A stretch of 64,000 bases of DNA from Streptomyces barkulensis (GTDB lineage Bacteria; Actinomycetota; Actinomycetes; Streptomycetales; Streptomycetaceae), in the NCBI RefSeq assembly GCF_002843305.1, contig NZ_PGSG01000059.1:1-64000 (forward strand), given 5' to 3'. The notes below the pieces were generated by a model. The model saw only the letters and a program-made list of their open reading frames with translations. It ran no database searches and was not told where the DNA came from. The position numbers and the translations under genes are program-made. Shown here piece by piece: positions 1 through 9,776 of this stretch; within the stretch, counting starts at the first letter, position 1; each line of letters opens with the position of its first letter.

Positions 1-1997
1 TGTCGCAGACGCCGCAGGTGTGGCTGGACCACCAGGTGATCGAGCAGGACGGCGGCCTGCTGCTGGTGTGGGACGCGGTCGAGGAACTCTTCCCGCCCGG
101 CGTCCTGGACGCCATGTTCACCACCTACACCCGCCTGCTCGACCACCTCGGCGACCACGACTGGAACACCCCCCTGCCCCCACTGCTCCCACCCGAGCAG
201 CGCCTCGTCCGCGCCACCGCCAACGACACCACCGGCCCCCTGCCCGACACCCTCCTGCACGACGGCTTCTTCACCCACGCCGCCCGCACCCCCCACCGCA
301 CCGCCCTGCTCACCCCCGACGGCCACACCACCTACCACGACCTCGCCGACCAGGCCCTGCGCATCGCCACAACCCTGCTGGACCGCGGCACCACCCCGGG
401 CGAACCGATCGCCGTCACCCTCCCCAAGGGACCCGACCAGATCGCCGCCGTCCTCGGCATCCTGGCCGCCGGAGCCGCCTACGTCCCCGTCGGCGTCGAC
501 CAGCCACCCGAACGCCGCAAACGGATCTACCAACGCGCCGGAGTACGCACCGTGCTGACGGGAGAGACCGCGGACGAACAGCCCGGAGAACCGGCGACGG
601 TGCCCCTGGCCGACTGCGCCGCCTCCGCCCCGCTGGACGCACCCCTGCCCCAGGACCCCGACACCCTGGCCTATGTGATCTTCACATCGGGATCCACCGG
701 CGAACCCAAGGGCGTGGCCGTCTCCCACCGCGCCGCCATGAACACCATCACCGACCTCAACGACCGCTGCCACGTCACCGCCGACGACCGCGTCCTGGCC
801 CTGTCCGCCCTGGACTTCGACCTCTCCGTCTACGACACCTTCGGCCTGCTCACCGCCGGCGGCACCCTCATCCTCCCCCACCACGACCACCGCACCGACC
901 CCGACCACTGGCACCACCTCGCCCACACCCACCACCCCACCATCTGGAACACCGTCCCAGCCCTGCTGGACATGCTCCTGACCACCACCACCGACGACCA
1001 CCCCCTACCCCCCACCCTCCGCCTCGCCCTCGTCTCCGGCGACTGGGTCCCCCTCGACCTCCACCCCCGCCTCACCCACCACCTCCCCCACTGCACCCTC
1101 ATCGCCCTCGGCGGCGCCACCGAAGCCGGCATCTGGTCCAACCACCACCACATCACCACCATCCCCCCGCACTGGACCTCCATCCCCTACGGCCGCCCCC
1201 TGCGCAACCAGCACTACCGCGTCGTCAACCACCACGGACACGACGCCCCCGACTGGGTCCCCGGCGAACTGTGGATCGGCGGCCACAGCCTCGCCCTCGG
1301 CTACCACAACGACCCCCACACCACCGACCGCAAATTCCCCCACACCCACCACACCCGCTGGTACCGCACCGGAGACCTCGGACGCTACTGGCCCGACGGC
1401 ACCCTCGAATTCCTCGGCCGCACCGACCACCAAATCAAGATCAACGGCCACCGCATCGAACTCGGCGAAATCGAAACCGCCCTCACCCAACACCCCCACA
1501 TCACCACCGCCACCGCCCTCAAAACCCCCCACACCCACCAACTCGCAGCCGCCGTCACCCCGGACCCGGAGGCGGCCGGGGACGACTCAGTGCTCGAGGA
1601 CCTGGAGGACTTCCTCGCCCAGAGGCTGCCCTCCTACGCCATCCCGCAGGTCTGCCTCGTCCTGGACGCCATGCCGCTGACCCCCAACGGCAAGATCGAC
1701 CGGCGGACGGTGGCCGACCTGTTCTCCGAGGAGCGGTCCGGCGGCGGTTCGCAGCCGCCGCGGGGTCCCGCCGAGGAGGCCGTGGCGGCCGTGTGGGAGG
1801 AACTGCTGAACGTCTCCGGCATCCACCGGGACGACAACTTCTTCTCCCTCGGCGGCGACAGCCTCATCGCCACCCGCATGGCCCAGGCGCTGCGTGAGCG
1901 CCACGGCGTCGAGGTCACTCTCCGGCAACTCTTCTCGGCTCCGACCGTCGCCGAGACCGCCGCACTGATCGACAGCTTCGAGGAGGGCTCCCTGTGA
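1..1997 (+). CDS. NRPS, PchE-like (partial): end of Cy domain, Cys-A domain, PCP
   Basis: The 5' end lies outside the window; the reading frame enters at base 3 with SQTPQVWLD, the closing motif of a heterocyclization (Cy) domain. An adenylation domain follows, with YVIFTSGSTGEPKG as the A3 core. The pocket residues I extract (FDLSVYD, WNTVP, LVSGDW, LGGATEAGIW, K of NGKID) read DLYNLSLIWK, the known cysteine code of pyochelin and yersiniabactin enzymes. A PCP (FFSLGGDSL) ends the protein. A8 (GHRIELGEIE) runs on to A10 with only about 60 residues between, so there is no epimerase/MT insert as in Pseudomonas PchE. Bases ~170-1560 are unusually C-rich with His/Thr-rich coding, unlike the flanks. 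The role is the first Cys condensation and cyclization onto an aryl starter. The stop overlaps the next start as GTGA. Confidence 0.93.
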   Translation, partial: SQTPQVWLDHQVIEQDGGLLLVWDAVEELFPPGVLDAMFTTYTRLLDHLGDHDWNTPLPPLLPPEQRLVRATANDTTGPLPDTLLHDGFFTHAARTPHRTALLTPDGHTTYHDLADQALRIATTLLDRGTTPGEPIAVTLPKGPDQIAAVLGILAAGAAYVPVGVDQPPERRKRIYQRAGVRTVLTGETADEQPGEPATVPLADCAASAPLDAPLPQDPDTLAYVIFTSGSTGEPKGVAVSHRAAMNTITDLNDRCHVTADDRVLALSALDFDLSVYDTFGLLTAGGTLILPHHDHRTDPDHWHHLAHTHHPTIWNTVPALLDMLLTTTTDDHPLPPTLRLALVSGDWVPLDLHPRLTHHLPHCTLIALGGATEAGIWSNHHHITTIPPHWTSIPYGRPLRNQHYRVVNHHGHDAPDWVPGELWIGGHSLALGYHNDPHTTDRKFPHTHHTRWYRTGDLGRYWPDGTLEFLGRTDHQIKINGHRIELGEIETALTQHPHITTATALKTPHTHQLAAAVTPDPEAAGDDSVLEDLEDFLAQRLPSYAIPQVCLVLDAMPLTPNGKIDRRTVADLFSEERSGGGSQPPRGPAEEAVAAVWEELLNVSGIHRDDNFFSLGGDSLIATRMAQALRERHGVEVTLRQLFSAPTVAETAALIDSFEEGSL

Positions 1998-4900
1998 CCC
2001 TGTCAGCAGACACTGCCCGTACACCGGAGACCCTGGTGGCGGATCTGCGCGAACGCGGAGTCCAGTTGTGGGAGGACGGGGGACGGCTGAGGTTCAGGGC
2101 CCCCCGCGGCGTTCTCACCGACGAGTGGCGCGAGGCGCTGGCCGCCCGCAAGGAGGCCGTCCTGGCGTGCCTGCGGGCGGAGTCGCCGCCGGTCGTCCGC
2201 GATCTTGAGCACCGGTACGACCCGTTCCCCCTCACCGACGTGCAGTCCGCGTACCTGCTGGGCCGGCGCGAGGCCTTCGCCTACGGAGGGGTGGGCTGCC
2301 AGGTCTACGCGGAGATGGAGTACGCCGAACTCGACCCCGCACGGCTGGAGTCGGCCTGGAACCGGCTCGTCGAGCGGCACGACATGCTGCGCGCGGTGAT
2401 CTCCCTGGACGGCCACCAACGGGTCCTCCCGGAGGTGCCCGACTACCGGATCGAGGTGACGGACGTACGCGGCGCCTCCCCCGCGGAAGCCCACAGGGCC
2501 AGGGCCGAGGTGCGTGCCGCGATGGACCACAGCGTCCACGACCCCGAGCGGTGGCCGCTGTTCGCGCTGCGCGTGACCCTGACCGACGCCTGCGCGGTGC
2601 TGCACGTGTCGGTCGACTTCCTGATCGCGGACTACCTCAGCGTGCGGACGCTGATGCGCGAGCTGCGGATGCTCTACGACGGCCTGACGCCGCCCCCGCT
2701 CGACATCACCTTCCGCGACTACCTGAGCGCGGCCGCGCGCCGCCGGGAGAGCCCCGCCTACGAGCGTGACCGCCAGTACTGGACACGCCGGCTGGACGAG
2801 CTGCCCACCGCCCCGGAACTCCCCGTGCGCGAGGGGGCCGAGTACCTGCCCGGGCGCTTTCACCGGCTGTCCTCGGCCCTCTCCCCGGAGCAGTGGCAGG
2901 CGGTCCGCCGGGCCTCCGCCCGGTGGAACCTCACACCGTCCGCGACGGTACTGGCCGCGCTCGCCGAGGTGATCGGCCGGTGGAGCGCGAAGCCGCGGTT
3001 CTGCCTCAACCTCACCCTGCTCAACCGGGAGCCGCTGCACCCGCAGGTGGACCGGCTCGTCGGCGACTTCACCACCGTCAGCCCGCTGGCGGTGGACACC
3101 GCCCCCCTCTCGCCGTTCGGGGAGCGCGCCCGCGCGCTGCAGCAGCGGATGTGGGAGGACATGGACCACCGGCTCCACAGCGGGGTGGAGGTGATGCGGG
3201 AGCTGGCGCGGCGGCGCGGATCCGCCGCGGCGCTGCTGCCCGTGGTCTTCACCAGTACCCTCGGGGCCGCCGGGGACGCCGGCGGCTCCGGGGAGGCCGC
3301 CGCGCAGGACGACCCGGCCGAGCGCCCCGTCCACGGGATCAGCCAGACGCCGCAGGTGTGGATCGACGCGCAGGCGGTGGAGTCGGACGGCTGCCTGGAC
3401 CTGCGCTGGGACGTGCGCGAGGGGGTCCTGCTCCCGGGCGTGGCGGAGGAGATGTTCGACGCGCTGGTGGCACTGCTGCGCCGGCTGGGCGACGACGCGG
3501 CCGTCTGGGAGGAGCCCTCCCCGGTCCCGCTGCCGCAGGATCAGCAGCGGCGCCGGGACGCGGCGAACGACACCGCGGCCCCCCTGCCGGACGCGCTGCT
3601 CCACGACGACCTGGTGGCCGCCGCGCGGGCGTACCCCGACCGGCCGGCGGTCGTCTCCCGCGGGCGGACCCTGAGTTACGGCGAACTGCTCGACCGGGCG
3701 GAGGCGGTGGCCGCACGGCTGCGGGAGGCCGGGTGCACGCCCGGGGAGGTGGTCGGCCTGGTCATGGACAAGGGCTGGGAACAGGTGGCCGGGGCCCTGG
3801 GAACCCTGCTGGCCGGCTGCGCCTACCTGCCGCTCGACGCCTCCCAGCCGCGGCTGCGCCGCGACCGGATCCTCGACGACGCCGCGGTCCGCCACGTGCT
3901 GGTCCAGTCGTGGTCCCTGCCGGTGGACGACTGCGGTCGGCACGCCGTCGCGGTGGACACACTCGACGTCCGCGGACGGGACGGCGAAGGCGCCGGGGCC
4001 CCGCCCGCCGGCCCGGACGACCTGGCGTACGTCGTCTACACCTCCGGATCGACCGGTGCGCCCAAGGGGGTGATGGTCTCGCACCGGGCGGCCCTCAACA
4101 CGCTGCGGGACGTCAACCGGCGGTTCGACGTCACCGCGGAGGACCGTGTGCTCGGCCTGGCGGGCATGGGCTTCGACCTGTCGGTGTACGACGTGTTCGG
4201 CGTGCTGGGCGCCGGCGGCACCCTCGTGCTGCCCGACCCGGAGCGGCGCGCCGACCCCTCGCACTGGGCGCAGCTGCTCGCCGAGCACCGGGTGACCGTG
4301 TGGAACTCCGTCCCCGCCCAGCTCCAGTTGCTGGAGGACTACCTCGCCGTCGAGCCCGTCGCCGGTCTGGACGCACTGCGGCTGGCCCTGCTCAGCGGCG
4401 ACTGGATCCCCGTGACCCTGCCCGACCGGGTCCGCCGCCGCCTGCCCGGCCTGCGGCCGGTGAGTCTCGGCGGCGCGACCGAGGCGGCCGTGTGGTCCAT
4501 CGCCCACCCCGTCGGCGAGGTGGATCCGGCCTGGCGCAGCATCCCGTACGGCAAGCCGCTGGCCAACCAGACCTTCCACGTCCTGGACCCGTGGCTGCGG
4601 CCCTGCCCGGAGCACGTGCCCGGCGAGCTGTACATCGGCGGGGCCGGCCTCGCCCTGGGATACCTGGGCGACGCGGAGAGGACCGCCGAGCGGTTCGTGC
4701 ACCACCCCCGCACCGGTGAGCGGCTGTACCGCACCGGGGACAGGGGGGTGTACGGCGATGACGGCGTCATCGAGTTCCTCGGCCGGCAGGACCGCCAGGT
4801 CAAGATCCGGGGTCACCGGATCGAGCTGGCCGAGACCGAGGCGGCCCTCTCCTCCCACCCGGCCGTGGTGTCGGCCCACGCGCTGGTCGACGGCGACGGG

Positions 4901-7567
4901 CCGCTGGAGCGCCGCCTGCTGGCGTACGCCCGGCTGGCCACCGGGGCGCGGCCGGTACCGGACCGCGGCACCGAGCGGTTCCTGGCGGCGGCCTCGGCCC
5001 GCGGGGACGCCGCGGTCCGGGACGTCGACCCCGCCGAGCTGGCGGAGTTCATGCGGCGGCTGGACCGGGCCGGCCTGCTGGCCATGCTGCACGCCTTCAA
5101 CCGGCAGGGCCTGTTCCGGTCGCCCGGCGACCGCCACACCGTGCCCGAGGTGCTGGAGGCGACGGCGGCGGCGCCCTGCCACCACCGGCTGGTGCGCCGC
5201 TGGCTGAAGTCCCTCACCGAGGAGGGCCTGCTCACCCGCCACGGCGACGCCTACGCGGCGGCCGGGCCCGTCGGCGGGGAGGACCTGGACGCGGCGTGGC
5301 GCGAGGTGGACGCGCTCCAGCGCGAGGAGTGGTACAAGGCCGACCTCATCGGCTACTTCCGCACCTGCGCCGAGCGACTGCCCGAACTGCTGCGCGACGA
5401 GATCGATCCGCTGCCGCTGCTCTTCCCCGAGGGAGGGCTGGACCTCTCCTACGCCGCCTACCGCGACAACGTCCTCAGCCGCTACGTCAACCACGCCGTC
5501 GTCGGGCTGGTCCGCGAGCTGGCCGCGTCGCACGAGGGGCCACTGCGGCTGCTGGAGGTGGGCGCGGGCGTCGGCGGGACCAGCACCGTGCTCGTCCCGG
5601 AGATCGCCGACACCGATGTGCGCTACCTCTTCACCGACGTGTCGCAGTTCTTCCTGGGCGAGGCCCGGCGACGTTTCGGCGACCGTGTCGACTACGGCCT
5701 GTTCGACATCAACGGCGACGCGCGGGAGCAGGGCCGGCTCCCGAACTCGCAGGACGTGGTGCTGTGCGCCAACGTCCTGCACAACGCCCGGCATGTGGGC
5801 ACCGTCCTGGCGCGGCTGCGCGAACTGCTGGCTCCCGGGGGGTGGCTGGTCTTCATCGAGACCACGCGGGAGAACGTGCAGATCATGACCTCGATGGAGT
5901 TCATGATGCCCGACAGGGATCCGGCCAAGTGGGACTACGAGGACCTGCGCCGGGGGCGGGACCAGACCTTCCTCGACTCCGGGCAGTGGCGGCGCCTGCT
6001 CCGGGAGGCCGGCGCGGACACCGTCCTGGAACTGCCGCACGCCGACGGCGTGACGGCACCGCTGGGGCAGCGCGTCTTCGCGGCCCGTTTCAAGGCGGAC
6101 CGGATCCCCGTGCGCCCCGAGGACGTGCTGGAGCACGCCGCCCGGCGCGTCCCGGAGTACATGCTGCCCGCACGGCTCGAACTCCTCGACGACCTGCCGC
6201 TGACCGCCAACGGCAAGACCGACACCGCGGTGCTGCGCGGCTGGGCACAACGGCACCGCGCCCCCGACGGCACCGAACTGCCCGGCGGAGCGGAGCACCT
6301 GGACGACCTGGAGCGGCGCGTCGCCGCCGTGTGGGCCGACCTGCTGCGGCTGCCCCGGGTGGGGCGCGACGACGACTTCTACCGGCTGGGCGGGGACTCG
6401 CTGCTGGTGGCGCGGCTGGCGGGGCGTGTCCGCGAGGAGATCCCCGAGGCGGCCGGGCTGCTGTACGACACGGTGCTGCGCGCCGTGCTGAGCCGTCCGA
6501 CGGTGGCCGCCCTGGCGGAGTTCCTGCGCGACTCCCGCGAGCACACCGAAGGCGCCGGCGGGGACGGCCCGGCCGACTCGCCGCTGGTCCCGCTCGGCGG
6601 CGCCGGTCCCTCCGGGTCCGGCGCGGAGGGACCGGAGGGAGCCGGGGACGCGGCGATGCGCGTGCTGGTCCACGACGGGATGGGCACGCTGGCCGCCTAC
6701 CGGCCGCTGATACCGCTGCTGGACGGACCGGGCCCGCTGGTGGGGCTCGCCGTCCCCGCGCACGAGCCGTACGCGCGGGAGGATCCCGAGGACCTCATCG
6801 TGCGGCGTGCGGCCCACTACACGCGCTGCCTGCTGGAGACCGGGCACACCCGCTTCCAGGTCGTCGGCTACTGCATGGGCGGGCTGCTGGCCACGGAGGT
6901 CGCCCGGCAGCTGGCCGAGTCGGGGGCGCTGGTGGAGAACCTGACCATCGTGAGCAGTTACGCACTGCCCCACACCATTGAGGACGAACTGGTGCTGGAG
7001 TACGTCTTCGCGCGGCTGCTGAACGCCGACACCGAGGAGCTCGGCTATCCCGACGACGCCGCGACCGCGCACGTCTTCCGGGCGGTGCTGGAGCGCACGC
7101 CCGGCCGGGTGCCCTCCGGATCCCCGGACTCCCTGACCGGGGGCCTCGTGGTGGAGGAGGCGGCACGCAGGTTCGCCGCGCTGCGGAAGGTGCCGCAGCG
7201 GGAGCGGCTCGCCGCGATCGGCCGCGCGGCACGCGGCGACGGCGAGAGCGGGGGCGGCGAGAGCGGGGGCGACGGATTCCCGATGGACCTGGAGGCGGTC
7301 TACTCCCTGTACCGCACGAGCATGACGGCGGTCACCCGGCACCGGGCCATGCCGTACGCGGGCGATGTCGTCCTGCTGCGCGAGGACGAGGCGACCGGCT
7401 TCCTGCCCTGGCTGCGTGCGGACATGACGGAGTTCTGGGGGGAACTGTGCCTGGGTGAGCTCGAGATCGTCGACGTGCCCGGCGACCACTTCTCCTGTAT
7501 GCGCCCGCCGCACGTCGGCCGTGTCGCGCGCGAGCTGGACCGGCTGCACCGGGGAGGCGGCCGGTGA
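1994..7567 (+). CDS. NRPS, PchF-like: TubC_N docking, Cy, Cys-A with embedded MT, PCP, TE
   Basis: GTG start overlaps the preceding stop, with GAGGAGGG upstream. Residues ~10-60 form a TubC_N-type docking domain (LVADLRERGVQLW). The Cy domain carries the DxxxxDxxS motif as DFLIADYLS (D208, D213, S216). The A domain has A3 YVVYTSGSTGAPKG and a code I read as DLYNLSLVWK, the Cys code with one conservative change. A SAM methyltransferase (LLEVGAGVGGT, near residue 1185) is inserted between A8 and A10 (LTANGKTD, ~1403), as in PchF. The PCP motif is LGGDSL (~1465). The terminal thioesterase has GYCMGG with Cys1627 where Ser is usual. It should add and cyclize a second Cys, methylate it (N- or C-methylation cannot be told from sequence) and release the product. 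Confidence 0.95.
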   Translation: MTLSADTARTPETLVADLRERGVQLWEDGGRLRFRAPRGVLTDEWREALAARKEAVLACLRAESPPVVRDLEHRYDPFPLTDVQSAYLLGRREAFAYGGVGCQVYAEMEYAELDPARLESAWNRLVERHDMLRAVISLDGHQRVLPEVPDYRIEVTDVRGASPAEAHRARAEVRAAMDHSVHDPERWPLFALRVTLTDACAVLHVSVDFLIADYLSVRTLMRELRMLYDGLTPPPLDITFRDYLSAAARRRESPAYERDRQYWTRRLDELPTAPELPVREGAEYLPGRFHRLSSALSPEQWQAVRRASARWNLTPSATVLAALAEVIGRWSAKPRFCLNLTLLNREPLHPQVDRLVGDFTTVSPLAVDTAPLSPFGERARALQQRMWEDMDHRLHSGVEVMRELARRRGSAAALLPVVFTSTLGAAGDAGGSGEAAAQDDPAERPVHGISQTPQVWIDAQAVESDGCLDLRWDVREGVLLPGVAEEMFDALVALLRRLGDDAAVWEEPSPVPLPQDQQRRRDAANDTAAPLPDALLHDDLVAAARAYPDRPAVVSRGRTLSYGELLDRAEAVAARLREAGCTPGEVVGLVMDKGWEQVAGALGTLLAGCAYLPLDASQPRLRRDRILDDAAVRHVLVQSWSLPVDDCGRHAVAVDTLDVRGRDGEGAGAPPAGPDDLAYVVYTSGSTGAPKGVMVSHRAALNTLRDVNRRFDVTAEDRVLGLAGMGFDLSVYDVFGVLGAGGTLVLPDPERRADPSHWAQLLAEHRVTVWNSVPAQLQLLEDYLAVEPVAGLDALRLALLSGDWIPVTLPDRVRRRLPGLRPVSLGGATEAAVWSIAHPVGEVDPAWRSIPYGKPLANQTFHVLDPWLRPCPEHVPGELYIGGAGLALGYLGDAERTAERFVHHPRTGERLYRTGDRGVYGDDGVIEFLGRQDRQVKIRGHRIELAETEAALSSHPAVVSAHALVDGDGPLERRLLAYARLATGARPVPDRGTERFLAAASARGDAAVRDVDPAELAEFMRRLDRAGLLAMLHAFNRQGLFRSPGDRHTVPEVLEATAAAPCHHRLVRRWLKSLTEEGLLTRHGDAYAAAGPVGGEDLDAAWREVDALQREEWYKADLIGYFRTCAERLPELLRDEIDPLPLLFPEGGLDLSYAAYRDNVLSRYVNHAVVGLVRELAASHEGPLRLLEVGAGVGGTSTVLVPEIADTDVRYLFTDVSQFFLGEARRRFGDRVDYGLFDINGDAREQGRLPNSQDVVLCANVLHNARHVGTVLARLRELLAPGGWLVFIETTRENVQIMTSMEFMMPDRDPAKWDYEDLRRGRDQTFLDSGQWRRLLREAGADTVLELPHADGVTAPLGQRVFAARFKADRIPVRPEDVLEHAARRVPEYMLPARLELLDDLPLTANGKTDTAVLRGWAQRHRAPDGTELPGGAEHLDDLERRVAAVWADLLRLPRVGRDDDFYRLGGDSLLVARLAGRVREEIPEAAGLLYDTVLRAVLSRPTVAALAEFLRDSREHTEGAGGDGPADSPLVPLGGAGPSGSGAEGPEGAGDAAMRVLVHDGMGTLAAYRPLIPLLDGPGPLVGLAVPAHEPYAREDPEDLIVRRAAHYTRCLLETGHTRFQVVGYCMGGLLATEVARQLAESGALVENLTIVSSYALPHTIEDELVLEYVFARLLNADTEELGYPDDAATAHVFRAVLERTPGRVPSGSPDSLTGGLVVEEAARRFAALRKVPQRERLAAIGRAARGDGESGGGESGGDGFPMDLEAVYSLYRTSMTAVTRHRAMPYAGDVVLLREDEATGFLPWLRADMTEFWGELCLGELEIVDVPGDHFSCMRPPHVGRVARELDRLHRGGGR

Positions 7568-8679
7568 CCGCCGTGCTCGGTCTGCTCGGCTCCGGTGGTG
7601 CCGTCGGAGGACATCTCGCCCCTCTGCTGGTGGACAGTGGCGCCCGGGTGCTGCTGGGCGGCCGCGACCGGGCGCGGCTGGAGCGGTCGCCCGGTCATGA
7701 GCGGGTGGTGGTCGACGTGGACGACCCGCACGGTCTGGAACGGTTCGCCAGGAGGTGCGACGTGGTCGTGGACTGCACGGGGCCCGCCCGGCGCACGGCG
7801 CCCCGGGTGCTGCGCGCCGCGCTGGCCGGGGGCGCGCACTACGTGGGCGCGTCGGGCGAGGAACTGCTCGACGCGCCGGAGTCCGAGGAGTTCGGGGAAC
7901 CGGACGGAGGGCTGTGCGCGGTGCTGGGCGCGGGGATGGTGCCCGGTCTCTCGGCACTGCTGCCCCGCGCGCTGGCCACCGGCCTCGACCGGCCGAAGCG
8001 GCTGGTCGCGTACGTCGGCGGCCGGGACCGCTTCACCTGGGCATCGGCACAGGACTACGTGGCCGGCGCCCGGGACGGCGGCGGGCGCTCCCTCGGCGCG
8101 TGGTCCGGCGGGCGCCGGGTGCCCGGCGCCCTGGCCCCGCTCACCGACGCGGAGCTGCCCTTCTTCCCCGGGCCCGTCACGGCGTACCCGTTCCTCAGCG
8201 CCGAGACGGAGCGGCTGGCCCGGGACCTGGGGCTGGCCGAGGCCCACTGGTACAACGTCTTCGACGGCGGGCACGCGCTGCGCGCGCTGTCCTCCCCCTC
8301 GGACGGAGACCTGCGGGAGGCGGCCGGGCGGCTGGTCCGCGCCGCGGAACTGGACCTGTTCGGCCGCACGCCGTACCAGCTCATGGTCTTCCGGCTGGAG
8401 GGGGAGCGCGACGGCCGCCCCCACCGCCGGACCCTGGTGCTGCGGGCCGACGACAGCTACGCGCTCACCGCCGCGTTCACCGCGTTCGTCGTCCGGTGTG
8501 TGCTGGCCGGGGAGGTGACGCCCGGTCCGCTTCCGGCGGACGAGGCCGTCGACGCCCGTACGGCTTTGGACCGGCTGGCCGCCATGCCGGGGATCGGCCG
8601 CCCGCGGATCATCGAGGACACCCCGTCGGCGGAGGAAGAGGAAGAGGACGCCCCGCCGGTGGAGGAGGGAGTGCTGTGA
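7564..8679 (+). CDS. Saccharopine-dehydrogenase-like NAD(P)-dependent reductase
   Basis: The 371-residue protein starts at GTG overlapping the NRPS stop (GTGA). The N-terminus LGLLGSGGAVGG is a Rossmann nucleotide-binding loop, and the fold pattern (VVDCTGPARRTAP, AGGAHYVGASGE) is that of saccharopine dehydrogenase-like reductases. Such proteins occur in thiazoline siderophore clusters. From memory, PchK, the thiazoline reductase of enantio-pyochelin, is distinct from PchG and may be of this kind; I cannot verify that here. Since a PchG-like reductase follows at once, this one may reduce a different ring or intermediate, or one of the two may do another job. The C-terminus is acidic (EEEEEDAPP). 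Family confidence is good; substrate is inferred. Confidence 0.8.
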   Translation: MTAVLGLLGSGGAVGGHLAPLLVDSGARVLLGGRDRARLERSPGHERVVVDVDDPHGLERFARRCDVVVDCTGPARRTAPRVLRAALAGGAHYVGASGEELLDAPESEEFGEPDGGLCAVLGAGMVPGLSALLPRALATGLDRPKRLVAYVGGRDRFTWASAQDYVAGARDGGGRSLGAWSGGRRVPGALAPLTDAELPFFPGPVTAYPFLSAETERLARDLGLAEAHWYNVFDGGHALRALSSPSDGDLREAAGRLVRAAELDLFGRTPYQLMVFRLEGERDGRPHRRTLVLRADDSYALTAAFTAFVVRCVLAGEVTPGPLPADEAVDARTALDRLAAMPGIGRPRIIEDTPSAEEEEEDAPPVEEGVL

Positions 8680-9776
8680 CGGCGAACGTGGTGGTCTGCG
8701 GGACCGGGTTCGGCCGGGTCTACCTGCGTGCGCTGGAGGCCGGCGGCCCGGACGCGCCGCGGGGAGCCGGGGACCTGCGGCTGACCGGTGTCCTCGCCCG
8801 CGGCAGCGAGCGGTCGCGGGCCTGCGCCGAACGCGCGGGCGTGCCCCTGTACACCGATCCCGGGCAGTTGCCGGCCGACACCGACATCGCCGTGGTCGCG
8901 GTGTACGCCGGAGTGAACGGCGGGCCCGGGAGCGAGCTGGCCCGGCAGTTGATGGAGCGGGGCGTCCACGTCCTGCAGGAGGGGCCGCTGCACCACGACG
9001 AGTTGGCGCAGTCGCTGCGTGTGGCGCGCCGGGCGGGGGTGGTCTTCCGGGTCAGTACCCACTACGTGCGGGTCGAGCCGGTGCGGAGGTTCATCGCCGC
9101 GGCCCGCAGGCTCGCCGCCCGCCGGCCGGTGCTCTACGCCGACGCGGCCTGCGGACTCCAGGTCTTCTACCACCTGTTCGACATCCTGCGGCTGGCCCTG
9201 GGCGGACTGCGGCCGTGGTCCTTCGACGACGCGCGGCCCACCCCGGTGTTCCACACCCTGACCGGGACGGTGCGCGACGTACCGCTGACCCTGCGCGTGC
9301 AGAACCAGCTGAACCCGTCGGATCCGGACAACCACGCCCATCTGCTGCACCGGATCACGCTCGGTACGGACGGCGGCAGTCTGACGTTGTCCGACACCCA
9401 CGGGCCGCTGCTGTGGAGCCCGCGCCCCCACTTCCCGTCCGGGGAGCGGTCGCTGACGCGGCTGGAGGAGGCGGCGGCCGACCATCTCGACCATGCCGCG
9501 ACCACCCCGCTGGGCGATGCCGCGGCCCCCAGCTACCGGGAGGTCGTGGGGAGACTGTGGCCGGACGCCGCGCTGCGCGCGCTGACGGAACTGCACGAGG
9601 CCGTGCGCGAGGGGCGCCATCCGCTGGCCGAGGGGCACGCCCAACTCGCCGTCTCGCACGCCTGGCGGGACGCCGCCGTGCGGCTGGGCCCGCCGGAACT
9701 GACCGACGGGGCGGCCGTGAGGCCGATCGGCGCCGGGGAACTGGCCGGGGAACCGGAGGTGCCGCGATGCGCCTGA
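8676..9776 (+). CDS. Thiazolinyl imide reductase, PchG/Irp3 family
   Basis: GTG at 8676 overlaps the previous stop at 8677-8679. The N-terminus VVVCGTGFGRVYLRAL is the Rossmann loop typical of Irp3/PchG (VVCGTxFG). Further family features are VLQEGPLHHDEL, where a GFO/IDH/MocA-fold oxidoreductase has its catalytic loop, and STHYVRVEPVRRFI. Length (366 residues) fits the family. The enzyme reduces a carrier-bound thiazoline to thiazolidine with NADPH while the chain is on the NRPS. Its position directly after the two NRPS genes supports this. It overlaps the downstream thioesterase by 10 bases. Confidence 0.9.
   Translation: MTANVVVCGTGFGRVYLRALEAGGPDAPRGAGDLRLTGVLARGSERSRACAERAGVPLYTDPGQLPADTDIAVVAVYAGVNGGPGSELARQLMERGVHVLQEGPLHHDELAQSLRVARRAGVVFRVSTHYVRVEPVRRFIAAARRLAARRPVLYADAACGLQVFYHLFDILRLALGGLRPWSFDDARPTPVFHTLTGTVRDVPLTLRVQNQLNPSDPDNHAHLLHRITLGTDGGSLTLSDTHGPLLWSPRPHFPSGERSLTRLEEAAADHLDHAATTPLGDAAAPSYREVVGRLWPDAALRALTELHEAVREGRHPLAEGHAQLAVSHAWRDAAVRLGPPELTDGAAVRPIGAGELAGEPEVPRCA

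Noticed and set aside
2003-7957. A 1984-codon open frame on the minus strand opposite the second NRPS.
   Set aside because: It mirrors the high-GC coding strand and has no recognisable domain, while the plus strand codes for a complete NRPS.
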